Below, one piece after another: positions 52,859 to 60,434 of a stretch of DNA of 64,000 bases. A model generated the notes under the pieces. That model had not been told where the DNA came from and did not search any database. It saw only the letters and a list, made by a program, of their open reading frames with translations. The DNA is taken from contig JAFZWM010000053.1 of the NCBI GenBank assembly GCA_017617315.1, positions 55,426-119,425 on the forward strand, given 5' to 3'. Position numbers and translations under genes: made by a program. Origin of the DNA: Bacteroidaceae bacterium (lineage in GTDB: Bacteria; Bacteroidota; Bacteroidia; Bacteroidales; Bacteroidaceae). Numbering within the stretch: position 1 is the first letter of the stretch; every line of letters starts with the position of its first letter.

Positions 52859-54094
52859 ATGAAAGTAAGAAAATTATTTCTTTTTGTTTCTGCCATGTTC
52901 ATGGTTTGTTCTGTCGAAGCCAAGGATGTGATTGTTGAAATGCAGAACAATGTCAGTATGATTCGCGAGAATGAGATTGTTGAAATTCCTCTTGAACGCA
53001 TTAGCGCAACTCTCGGACTGAAGGCGGGCGACCGCATATCGGTGATGGATGCCTTTCACAAAGAGGTGCCTACTCAGATAACTTACGACCGCAAGCTTAT
53101 CTTCCCGGCAAATGTTGGAGCCGGAACTCGCGCTGTGTATACAATCCGCTTGGCATCGGGCGTTCCTGCGCCGGAACAGGCAGTTTTCGTATCGCAGTAT
53201 ACAAAGCATCAGGGCGATGTGGTTTGGGAGAACGACAAGATGGCTTATCGCCTTTACGGCCCAAACAACAGCCGAATTGGACTGAGCGAGTGGGGCAACG
53301 ACGTGTGGCTCAAGCGAGTGCCTGAACTGGTGGTTGATGCCCGCATGTCGAACGTTCTGAGCGACGATAACCGAAACAAAGTGCGCACGCTTTCTGCCAT
53401 CGACGGATTGGTGGGCGAGCAGTATGCCGCATCGTTCGACCTTGAGCACGATCACGGAAACGGAATGGACTGCTACAGCGTGGGAGCATCGCTCGGATGT
53501 GCTGGAACGGCTCTGGTTGACAATGCCGGCAGAATCCTTTTCTCTGGCTACTACAAGAGTTTCAAGATTCTCGACAACGGTCCTCTCCGCCTCACATTTC
53601 AGGTGGTTATGAATCCTGTTACGGTAAACGGCAGCGTGGTTACGGAAACTCGCACGATTCAGTTAGACCGCAACAGCCAGTTTAACAAGACAACCATTTC
53701 TTACACCGGACTTGGCAAGGCTGCAAGCGTAATTACAGGCTTGGTTATGCACAAGGACAACACTACAAGATACGGCATTGCAGCCGACAAGTCGTACATG
53801 ACTTATGAGGACTTGACTTGCAATCCGCAGAACAACAACGGCAAGATTTTCGTTGCTGCAATGTTCCCTCAGACTCCGGTAAAGATTGAGCCTCAGATGC
53901 TTGCCGTTGCCGAATCGCAGGGCGGTGTTGGCCATGTGGCAGCCTTCAGCACAATAAACGGCTCGGCGGCATACACTTATTATTGGGGCGCAGGCTGGAC
54001 AAAGTTCGGATTCCCAACCCTCGAGGTGTGGAACAACTTTGTGCGCGACTTTGCTGCCAAGGTTAAGAAGCCAATCATTATAACGCTGAAATAA
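52859..54094 (+). CDS. DUF4861 family protein, exported
   Basis: 411 residues from ATG at 52859, giving a signal peptide (LFLFVSAMFMVCSVEA); the upstream in-frame start lacks a signal. The remainder is beta-rich and matches DUF4861: RLYGPNNSRIGLSEWGNDVWLKR, LEHDHGNGMDCYSVGASLGCAG, and the late YTYYWGAGWTKFGF. Members occur beside rhamnogalacturonan and other pectin genes, which fits the two preceding genes, but no catalytic role is established to my knowledge. It ends before a terminator and tRNA-Ser. Confidence 0.8.
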   Translation: MKVRKLFLFVSAMFMVCSVEAKDVIVEMQNNVSMIRENEIVEIPLERISATLGLKAGDRISVMDAFHKEVPTQITYDRKLIFPANVGAGTRAVYTIRLASGVPAPEQAVFVSQYTKHQGDVVWENDKMAYRLYGPNNSRIGLSEWGNDVWLKRVPELVVDARMSNVLSDDNRNKVRTLSAIDGLVGEQYAASFDLEHDHGNGMDCYSVGASLGCAGTALVDNAGRILFSGYYKSFKILDNGPLRLTFQVVMNPVTVNGSVVTETRTIQLDRNSQFNKTTISYTGLGKAASVITGLVMHKDNTTRYGIAADKSYMTYEDLTCNPQNNNGKIFVAAMFPQTPVKIEPQMLAVAESQGGVGHVAAFSTINGSAAYTYYWGAGWTKFGFPTLEVWNNFVRDFAAKVKKPIIITLK

Positions 54095-54117
54095 TTTTTC
54101 ATTTTGATAGTTTTTGC

Positions 54118-54160
54118 AAATCCTGCGAGTGCTGAGTATCACGCATTTGCAGGATTTTTT
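54118..54160 (+). terminator. Terminator of the DUF4861 gene
   Basis: AAATCCTGC pairs with GCAGGATTT, with GTG/CAC inside, followed by T6. Confidence 0.85.
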
Positions 54161-54226
54161 GTGTCTTGAGGTGATGGGCTTTCCCGAGGTGATGTGAATT
54201 TTTCTGATAAAAAACTTTACAAAATG

Positions 54227-54257
54227 TTTGTAGGTATTGGAAAAAGTTGTATCTTTG
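54227..54257 (+). promoter_or_regulatory. Consensus promoter of tRNA-Ser
   Basis: TTTG at 54227-54230 and TATCTTTG at 54250-54257 are 19 bp apart, the same architecture as at tRNA-Lys. Confidence 0.9.
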
Positions 54258-54295
54258 CATCGCTTTTCGAACGAAAGCACTTCTCAATGAAGTTT

Positions 54296-54380
54296 GGAGA
54301 GGTGGTAGAGTGGTCGATTACAGCGGTCTTGAAAACCGCCGAACGGCGACGTTCCGGGGGTTCGAATCCCTCCCTCTCCG
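54296..54380 (+). tRNA. tRNA-Ser (anticodon TGA)
   Basis: 85 nt with the long variable arm of serine tRNAs. The acceptor is GGAGAGG/CCTCTCC, the anticodon stem GCGGT/ACCGC encloses CTTGAAA with anticodon TGA at 54330-54332, and the T arm contains GGTTCGAATCC. The discriminator is G and CCA is not encoded. Confidence 0.95.
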
Positions 54381-54390
54381 CAATTTAATG

Positions 54391-54432
54391 TCAAGCGTCA
54401 GTTCCTTAAAAAGGATTGACGCTTTCTTTTTA
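54391..54432 (+). terminator. Terminator after tRNA-Ser
   Basis: AAGCGTCA pairs with TTGACGCTT, with TCCTT/AAGGA inside, followed by a T-rich run. Confidence 0.8.
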
Positions 54433-54464
54433 TATAACTTTTCAAAAAGCTTACTTCAAAGAAA

Positions 54465-54854
54465 GTGAAAGAAATCATTATCAGATTCTGGCTTCGGCTT
54501 ACCGTGCTTTTGTGCTTGTTTATGTTCTTTCTGCTATGGCTGGATAATGTTGCTGATTTTTTGGATAAATTCTACGGGTGTGAAATTTTGTGCATTCTGA
54601 CGTTTTTTTCATTTCTTTTTATCTGGATTGTTTTGCTTTTCAATAAGTTTTGGCTGAAATGTTTTATATCTGTTCTTATTTTTGTTTTGTTTTTCTGTCT
54701 TTGGGTGTTTGTTATTTTGGTTTTAGCTTTTTCCCATATGCCTCGTAGTGATAAATTTGGAAGTAGGCATCCGGTTCCCGACGGATTGGAATCCAGTTTG
54801 CCGCTCGATTCTGATTCTTGCTCTATTTCTGCCGATTCTATATCAAAAAAATGA
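54465..54854 (+). CDS. Small hypothetical membrane protein
   Basis: 129 residues from a GTG at 54465 (no better start nearby). Three hydrophobic segments (about 10-30, 40-60 and 66-90) are followed by a polar serine-rich tail. Not recognised. The very hydrophobic, T-rich coding sequence differs in composition from the genes outside 54.4-57.2 kb. A strong terminator follows at 54869-54908, supporting a real unit. It opens a cluster of tiny membrane proteins around a DUF4253 gene. Confidence 0.55.
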   Translation: MKEIIIRFWLRLTVLLCLFMFFLLWLDNVADFLDKFYGCEILCILTFFSFLFIWIVLLFNKFWLKCFISVLIFVLFFCLWVFVILVLAFSHMPRSDKFGSRHPVPDGLESSLPLDSDSCSISADSISKK

Positions 54855-54868
54855 ATTGCCCGAATAAG

Positions 54869-54908
54869 AAGGCTGGCAGAGATTGGTTTTCTCTGCCGCC
54901 TTTTTTTT
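54869..54908 (+). terminator. Terminator of the 129-residue membrane protein gene
   Basis: GGCTGGCAGAG pairs with CTCTGCCGCC around ATTGGTTTT, followed by T8. Confidence 0.88.
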
Positions 54909-54921
54909 CTAGGATATAACA

Positions 54922-54966
54922 TCAGTCCCACCAGAAATGCCATACGGTTGATTTGCGCAGGCTGTC
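54922..54966 (-). pseudogene. Remnant of a second DUF4253 gene (last 14 codons)
   Basis: Read on the minus strand, the segment encodes DSLRKSTVWHFWWD and a stop. The intact DUF4253 protein at 56.3-57.2 kb ends DCLRKSTVWYFWWD, 12 of 14 residues identical. Nothing upstream of it matches the rest of the gene, so this is a truncated duplicate left at the end of the cluster. Confidence 0.75.
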
Positions 54967-54974
54967 TATATTTT

Positions 54975-55151
54975 TTAAGAAAACTCATTGTCGTCGCTGG
55001 TGGCTTTGTCTATTACGAAGCCTATTAAAATGATGACAATTATTGTTAGTGCGATAGATCTTCCGCTCACGCTAGAACCATGTGGTAAGAATTTTAAAGC
55101 CAGTTCTATTACTACAAAAATTATGAGTACGATATACTTGCCTTTTTTCAT
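54975..55151 (-). CDS. Very small two-span membrane protein (58 residues)
   Basis: From ATG at 55151, MKKGKYIVLIIFVVIELALK starts a first span, a short loop contains HGSSVSGRS, and a second span (IALTIIVIILIGFVI) leads to an acidic end DDNEFS. A longer frame exists upstream but crosses the duplicated hairpin element. The leader (TTCAAAATCAAACATT before ATG) is nearly the same as that of the 98-residue gene at 55.3-55.6 kb, suggesting duplication. No function recognised. Confidence 0.5.
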   Translation of the reverse strand: MKKGKYIVLIIFVVIELALKFLPHGSSVSGRSIALTIIVIILIGFVIDKATSDDNEFS

Positions 55152-55173
55152 AATGTTTGATTTTGAAAAATAA

Positions 55174-55233
55174 TTCTCTCTTTGTTGTCGAGGCATCCGA
55201 ACCGATGTGTTTTCAATGATTCGGACGCTGTTT
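55174..55233. repeat. Duplicated hairpin element, copy A
   Basis: About 60 bases are shared with 56198-56254: CTCTTTGTTG, then TCCGAACCGATGTGTTTTC, then TGATTCGGACGCTGTT. The element contains the inverted repeat TCCGAA/TTCGGA. It lies upstream of the 58-residue protein gene on the minus strand. Confidence 0.75.
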
Positions 55234-55342
55234 TTGTGGATTCTTTTTCTTTGTGGCATCGGCTTTCTGATAGAATGTACTTCTTACAGTTGCTCATTTG
55301 CTGTCTGGGGAAAATCTTCGGTAAATCCGTTTGGTTTCCTTG

Positions 55343-55639
55343 TCATTGGCTGCTATCTTGCCGTCTCTGCTGTTCCGTGTTTCCTGTCGGCTCATATTTT
55401 TTGTAATTTTTTTTACAGTGATTTATAAAAAGTATTATTCCGACAATTAGAGTAATGATAATGGTTATTTGGAAAGTATAATAGAAGACATAAAAAGAGT
55501 CGCATATTAACCCCATAATAAATGAAACTAAGAAAAGAGAGCTACCCCATAAAGTAAATTTGCGCAGTGTCGCAAGAATTATAAATGGGGCATAAAGACA
55601 TCCTTTTTTTGTGTCGTTTTGTTCCATATTTTCTTCCAT
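55343..55639 (-). CDS. Small hypothetical membrane protein (98 residues)
   Basis: Polar start MEENMEQNDTKKG, two membrane segments (about 24-46 and 52-72) and a basic polar tail with HCKKNYKKYEPTG. Not recognised. It shares its upstream leader sequence with the 58-residue gene and lies just downstream of the 159-residue gene, all on the minus strand, so they may form one transcript with the DUF4253 lipoprotein. Confidence 0.5.
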   Translation of the reverse strand: MEENMEQNDTKKGCLYAPFIILATLRKFTLWGSSLFLVSFIMGLICDSFYVFYYTFQITIIITLIVGIILFINHCKKNYKKYEPTGNTEQQRRQDSSQ

Positions 55640-55680
55640 AATGTTTGGTTTTGATTATTACATCAGGTGTTGGATTATTC

Positions 55681-56160
55681 TTACTTCGTGGTCTTATCAG
55701 ATGTGTTGTCCTGTGTGTGTGAGCTATTAGCTTTTTTCATACGGGCTTCGTAACCGGTTGGGTCATCGTCATCTTCGCCTCTTTTCATTGCGTTATATAC
55801 TTTGTAACCGATGATGCCTGCAATGACAAGGGTTATGACAATATAGAGTACCGGATTTCCTGATTCTATTGCTGCCTGAAATATGAGGTAGAAAATAGTT
55901 AATACTATTACGGCTATGAAGGCATAGATTATATATTTTGAAATTATATTTATAATCTTCATAAAACCGCTTTCTTGTGTGTCGTTTTGCTTCTTGTTGC
56001 AAGATTTTGCTGCGAGTGTAAAACCTACAACGGTTATTACTGTTGCCCAGATGCCGGAATATACTCTTCCGTGTGTAACTGCATATGTTAGATACGAAAG
56101 TCCCGCAATAATGATAATGAGACTTAAAAGACAACCGCTTGCTGAATTGTTTTGTGCCAT
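55681..56160 (-). CDS. Small hypothetical membrane protein (159 residues)
   Basis: From ATG at 56160 (MAQNNSASGCLLSL); the longer frame would run through the duplicated hairpin element. Four hydrophobic segments are seen (about 10-28, 33-52, 72-98 and 101-120), then an acidic patch EDDDDPTGYEARMKKANSS. Not recognised as a named family. It is downstream of the DUF4253 gene by 110 bases and upstream of the 98-residue gene. Confidence 0.6.
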   Translation of the reverse strand: MAQNNSASGCLLSLIIIIAGLSYLTYAVTHGRVYSGIWATVITVVGFTLAAKSCNKKQNDTQESGFMKIINIISKYIIYAFIAVIVLTIFYLIFQAAIESGNPVLYIVITLVIAGIIGYKVYNAMKRGEDDDDPTGYEARMKKANSSHTQDNTSDKTTK

Positions 56161-56197
56161 AATAATGATTTTATTGTTTGTTATTAAAAAAATGATT

Positions 56198-56254
56198 TTC
56201 TCTTTGTTGCCGATGCGTCCGAACCGATGTGTTTTCGGTGATTCGGACGCTGTT
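56198..56254. repeat. Duplicated hairpin element, copy B
   Basis: This copy has a perfect nine-base inverted repeat GCGTCCGAA/TTCGGACGC around CCGATGTGTTTTCGGTGA, itself able to pair CCGA/TCGG. It lies between the DUF4253 gene and the 159-residue gene. Confidence 0.75.
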
Positions 56255-56270
56255 AATGTGGAAATTCGGT

Positions 56271-57152
56271 TTAATCCCACCAGAAATACCAGACTGTTGA
56301 TTTGCGCAGACAATCAGCCAAGGTATTTACATAGCCTACTCCTTGAGAAACAATGTCTGTGCAGAACGCGTATTGTTCTTCGGCAAGTTCGAGGCTTTGA
56401 TTGTTGCTTACAGGCTTTGAAACGGTCATCTCTAGAGTGTCGTAGGTGATAAGCGAAGGGACTGCGCCATATTTCTCGTACCAATATTTGCATACGTTTA
56501 CAAGCTCCTTCTTCTCTGGGCATGCATTCCAGTTGCCAAATGGGAACCATGCTATTACTTGCCAAGGTTCTTTCACCGGAACTTCAACGATGAGCATTGG
56601 AGGAGTTTTCTCTTGGCTGAAAATAGATAGTTCTTTCATTCCTTGCTGGTCGTTTACCGGTTCGCCCAAAACCTCATTGTATGAATCGTCTTTCAGGTCT
56701 TTCAACTCTTTTTGCAGCCATTTCTTTCCCTCTTCGGCAGATGCTTCGGCAATCAGTTTTTTGCGTGTCGAACGTATTGTCTGAATATCAATCTTGTTTT
56801 CATCCTCCAAGCCTAATTCAGAACTGATAGCCGTGTATAGTATGTCGTTTGCATATATAAGCAATGGCACGAATCCTTCTTTCTTTCCTCGTGCAATGGC
56901 GTTGTTGTAATGGCGCAAAAACTCGCTTCCCGATGTTGGAGGATAGTAAGTGCATTTGCAGTCGGCTATTTCCTTGAATTTCGCAACCAGTTCGGTGTTG
57001 TCTTTCTCCGAATCGTTTTTCATTATCTCTTTCTTGATGAGTTCGTCTGTGAGAATTTGAGTGTTGTTCGAGTTTTTGCAAGACTGTAAGGTTGTTGATG
57101 CGACCAAAATGGCGCATAGAGTAAAGTTCGCTTTAAAGTTGAAATTAGTCAT
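56271..57152 (-). CDS. DUF4253 domain lipoprotein
   Basis: 293 residues. The signal ends in LQSC (Cys25). The C-terminal 110 residues are the DUF4253 domain: VIAWFPFGNWNACP, VCKYWYEKYGAVPSLITYDTLEM, EEQYAFCTDIVSQGV and the invariant-looking ending LRKSTVWYFWWD. The N-terminal half is lysine- and glutamate-rich. DUF4253 has no known biochemical function; I recall it as typically cytosolic, so a lipidated form is notable. A truncated second copy at 54922-54966 shows that the gene was duplicated together with neighbouring sequence. Confidence 0.8.
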   Translation of the reverse strand: MTNFNFKANFTLCAILVASTTLQSCKNSNNTQILTDELIKKEIMKNDSEKDNTELVAKFKEIADCKCTYYPPTSGSEFLRHYNNAIARGKKEGFVPLLIYANDILYTAISSELGLEDENKIDIQTIRSTRKKLIAEASAEEGKKWLQKELKDLKDDSYNEVLGEPVNDQQGMKELSIFSQEKTPPMLIVEVPVKEPWQVIAWFPFGNWNACPEKKELVNVCKYWYEKYGAVPSLITYDTLEMTVSKPVSNNQSLELAEEQYAFCTDIVSQGVGYVNTLADCLRKSTVWYFWWD

Positions 57153-57169
57153 AAAGATTTGTCTTTTAA

Positions 57170-58030
57170 TTATTTAAAATGATTTTCTCTGTATTGTTGA
57201 GGCGTTACGCCGATGTTTTTCCTGAACGCGCGGATAAAGTACGAATAATCGTCGTAGCCGAGCGATGTGGCGATGCTCTTTATTGGCTTGTTGGTCGTTA
57301 CCAAGGCAAGTTCGGCAAGCTCGAGTTTGCGCTTGGTTACAAACTGGTTGGGCGTCTCGCCGGTATGCTCCTTGAACGTGCGGAAGAAATGCCCCTTCGA
57401 CATGCAAGCCAAGTCGGCAAGATGGTCGAAGTCTATGGTCTTGTCGATGTTCTTGCGGATGTAGGTGAGTGTCTGCTGAATGCGATTGTCCTTCACATCG
57501 GTCTTTGCGCTCGCCAGCTTGAGAAAGCGCGACAGAAGGATTAGCATGATGCCGTATGATTCGGCTTTGTTGTGAAAAGCGCTCTGCTGATTCTTCAGAT
57601 AATTGTCAACGAGAGTCTGATGGTTGTCGTAGGTGCTCGGGTTCGATGCCGGAATTTTCAGCTCCGGATTTATCTCGCACAGCCGCTTTATCAACTCAAG
57701 GTCGCCGGGCTGTGCATCAACCTCAACGGGCATTTCCAAGTCCTCCAGAATGGCTGGTTCGTTCTGTACATCTTCGAAAATATGAATGTAGAAATGTACG
57801 AAATGCGAGTTGCAGAAGCAGTTGTGAACCGTGTATGCCGGAATCATGTAAAGATGATGCGGCGTTAGTCTGAATCTGCCCGAAGGCAGTTCTACTTCGG
57901 CCGTGCCCTCGGTAACGTAATATAGTCGCAGGAATGGGCTTCGCACATTCTTCCAGTTCCAGTCGCCGTTGTGGTAGCAGCATCCGGCGTTTAGGGCAAG
58001 CAAGTGAAGGCGTTCGACAGGAATATTCAT
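57170..58030 (-). CDS. AraC-family transcriptional regulator
   Basis: 286 residues from ATG at 58030; earlier in-frame starts precede a low-complexity leader. The N-terminal half is a cupin-like sensor domain (SPFLRLYYVTEGTAEVELPSGRF, PHHLYMIPAYTVHNC). The C-terminal 100 residues form the double helix-turn-helix: FDHLADLACMSKGHFFRTFK and IKSIATSLGYDDYSYFIRAF with GVTPQQYR. It is divergent from the beta-propeller/DUF362 gene 175 bases away, which together with the TonB receptor gene beyond it is the most likely target. Confidence 0.9.
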   Translation of the reverse strand: MNIPVERLHLLALNAGCCYHNGDWNWKNVRSPFLRLYYVTEGTAEVELPSGRFRLTPHHLYMIPAYTVHNCFCNSHFVHFYIHIFEDVQNEPAILEDLEMPVEVDAQPGDLELIKRLCEINPELKIPASNPSTYDNHQTLVDNYLKNQQSAFHNKAESYGIMLILLSRFLKLASAKTDVKDNRIQQTLTYIRKNIDKTIDFDHLADLACMSKGHFFRTFKEHTGETPNQFVTKRKLELAELALVTTNKPIKSIATSLGYDDYSYFIRAFRKNIGVTPQQYRENHFK

Positions 58031-58173
58031 TTTTGTGTTTATTCGTAAAAACATCTGCAAAGAAACAAAAAAAGACAAAATGACAAGGCATTCGCGCCGT
58101 TTTTTCTTTCAAAATGTTAAGATTGTCCTATTCTTTGCACTTTTTGTCTTAACGCGATTCTGCCGTAAATACA

Positions 58174-58181
58174 TATCTTTG
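58174..58181 (+). promoter_or_regulatory. -7 box of the beta-propeller/DUF362 gene
   Basis: TATCTTTG lies 24 bases before the start codon. The -33 position has no TTTG at the normal distance, as expected where an activator such as the divergent AraC protein is needed. Confidence 0.55.
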
Positions 58182-58205
58182 TGGCAGAAATAATATTTCC
58201 TGTAT

Positions 58206-60368
58206 ATGACGATTTTTAGTAGAATGATAGTTGTGTTGTGCGCCGCTTTTGCCGTTTGTGGCAAGGCGGTCGCGCAAAAAGTTGTGGATGAGAGCCTTTC
58301 TCGCCACAACTTTTTCTATGCCGGCCAGAGCAAGCGCCTGAGGATGTTCAAGGTGCAGGATGGAACGGTGGTGTGGACTTACGACAATGCCCTTCGTCCG
58401 GAGTCAGAAAGGCTGAAAGGCGAGATTAGCGATGCCATCCTGATGAGTGATGGACACATCTTGATGGCTCATCAGTTTGGAATAACCGAGATAGATGCCG
58501 ACGGAAAGGCCGTATGGCACTACGATGCGCCTCAGGGATGCGAGATTCACACCGTGCAGCCGATAGGCACGACGCACGTTGTTTTTGTGCAGAACGGAAA
58601 GCCGGCAAAAATCGTTGTGATGGAGATTCCGTCTAAGCGCATCGTGCGCGAGTTCGGGGTGGAGACAAACGCGAAAGGCTCGGTTCACGGACAGTTCCGC
58701 AACGCCCGACTGACATCGCGCGGCACTCTGCTCGTTGCCAACATGGGACTTGGCTGCATAAGCGAGTACAACTGCGAGGGCAAGGAACTCGAACGCTGGA
58801 GCGGATTCAAGCCGTGGTCTGTTCAGGAACTCCCGAAGGGCAACATCTTGATAACTGGCAGAAAGGGCGAAATTCAGGAGATAAACCGACAGGGACACAC
58901 CGTCTGGCAGACGAACGTTGCACAGATTGGTGTTACCCAGCCGCAGAAAACCGTCAGACTGAAGAACGGCAACCATATTGTAAACAACTGGTACAACGAG
59001 TGGAACAAGACTCCGATGGATACGGCAAACGCGCCCGTTCAGGCCATTGAGATTGATCGCAGCGGAAAGGTTGTGTGGCAGCTCCGCGCATGGAAGATGC
59101 CCGATTTAGGACCATCAACCACCATTCAGTTGCTGGGCGAGGCGGTAAATCGCAAGCGGATGTTTTTCGGCGAGTTTAACGCGGTTCATCCTAAGCTTTT
59201 CGTCGCGCCAAACCAGCCGCTGGGCGAGGGCAAGGGCATCAATCCCGGCAGAGTGGCATGGGTTCACAATCCCGGCGTGGCAAAGTGGGATGGTCGCACC
59301 GGACTTTGGGTTGAAGACCGATGGAACAATCAGCAGAAGGCCGATGACATGGTTCGCGAAGCCATTATCCAGCTTACCGGCGAACCTACGGCGCAGAAGG
59401 CTTGGAAAGCTCTGTTCTGCCACTTCAACAAAGAGCATGGACGCGGCAACCGTGGCTACAAGAAAGGCGAGAAAATTGCCGTGAAGCTGAACATGAACAA
59501 CGCCATCACACACCACGACACCATCGAGTTGAACTCGTCGCCGTTCGTAACGCTGGCTCTCGTGCGCTCGATGGTCCGCGACGGCCGAATCCGTGAGCAG
59601 GACATCGTTTTGTGCGAGCCGAGCCGTGCCATAACCGACAGTATCTACAACAAGGTTCACCGCGAGTTTCCGAAGGTTGTCTTTATCGACAATATCGGCG
59701 GCGACGGCAGGCAGAAATGCGAATATTATCCCGAGCAGATAACCTATTCGGCTGATAACGGCAAGCTGGCGCGAGGATTGGCAAAGTGCATCGTCGATGC
59801 CGACTATCTGATAAACAGCGCGTTGCTGAAAACCCATTCGGGCCCCGGCGTAACTCTGACGACGAAAAACTGGTACGGCGCAACCGACATCTCGCTTATA
59901 TGGCGACGCAACGCGCACAGCAACTTCAGCGCCGACAAACGCCACGGAAAGCCCGGCTACAAGACGTTTGTAGATTTTATCTCGCACAAGAATCTGGGGC
60001 AGAAATGTATGCTCTTCATCATCGACGGAACGTACGGCTCGCGCGATGTGAACGGTGCGCCAAATCCGAAGTGGCAGAAAGAGCCGTTCTGCGGCGACTG
60101 GGCTTGCTCGCTCATTGTGTCGCAGGACGAGGTGGCTTGCGATGCCGTGGGAGCAGACATCCTGATAGGCGAGTGGCCGGAGTTCGGAAGTCTGAACTAC
60201 TGCGACGAGTATCTTCGTGAGGCTGCCATGATTCCGAACGCGCCGAGCGGAACGGTTTACAAGCAGGACGGAAAGCCGCTCTCTGCGCCTCTCGGCCTGA
60301 TGGAGCACTGGAACAATCCGCAGGAAAAGAAATACAAGAAAATTGATTTGAAATACAAGAAATTGTAA
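58206..60368 (+). CDS. Beta-propeller / DUF362 fusion protein, exported
   Basis: 720 residues with a signal peptide (VVLCAAFAVCGKAVA). Residues about 40-330 are propeller-like repeats with WTYDNA, AVWHYDAPQG, LERWSG, TVWQTN and VVWQLRAW, each closing with a W-containing strand as in PQQ-like or arylsulfotransferase-type propellers. Residues about 365-700 match DUF362: KIAVKLNMNNA, LINSALLKTHSGPGVTLTTKNWYG. Typical DUF362 proteins carry extra iron-sulfur cysteines, not evident here. The combination in one chain is unusual. TonB receptor gene follows 66 bases downstream and is probably co-transcribed. Confidence 0.75.
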   Translation: MTIFSRMIVVLCAAFAVCGKAVAQKVVDESLSRHNFFYAGQSKRLRMFKVQDGTVVWTYDNALRPESERLKGEISDAILMSDGHILMAHQFGITEIDADGKAVWHYDAPQGCEIHTVQPIGTTHVVFVQNGKPAKIVVMEIPSKRIVREFGVETNAKGSVHGQFRNARLTSRGTLLVANMGLGCISEYNCEGKELERWSGFKPWSVQELPKGNILITGRKGEIQEINRQGHTVWQTNVAQIGVTQPQKTVRLKNGNHIVNNWYNEWNKTPMDTANAPVQAIEIDRSGKVVWQLRAWKMPDLGPSTTIQLLGEAVNRKRMFFGEFNAVHPKLFVAPNQPLGEGKGINPGRVAWVHNPGVAKWDGRTGLWVEDRWNNQQKADDMVREAIIQLTGEPTAQKAWKALFCHFNKEHGRGNRGYKKGEKIAVKLNMNNAITHHDTIELNSSPFVTLALVRSMVRDGRIREQDIVLCEPSRAITDSIYNKVHREFPKVVFIDNIGGDGRQKCEYYPEQITYSADNGKLARGLAKCIVDADYLINSALLKTHSGPGVTLTTKNWYGATDISLIWRRNAHSNFSADKRHGKPGYKTFVDFISHKNLGQKCMLFIIDGTYGSRDVNGAPNPKWQKEPFCGDWACSLIVSQDEVACDAVGADILIGEWPEFGSLNYCDEYLREAAMIPNAPSGTVYKQDGKPLSAPLGLMEHWNNPQEKKYKKIDLKYKKL

Positions 60369-60434
60369 GGAATAATGTATATTTGCGGACTAATGTCTTT
60401 GAAAATCTTCTTTATAAAACACAAAACATTATTT

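Noticed and set aside
55207..55428. Plus-strand frame of 73 residues with hydrophobic stretches
   Set aside because: It begins inside the duplicated hairpin element, overlaps the minus-strand 98-residue gene and has no promoter or terminator of its own.
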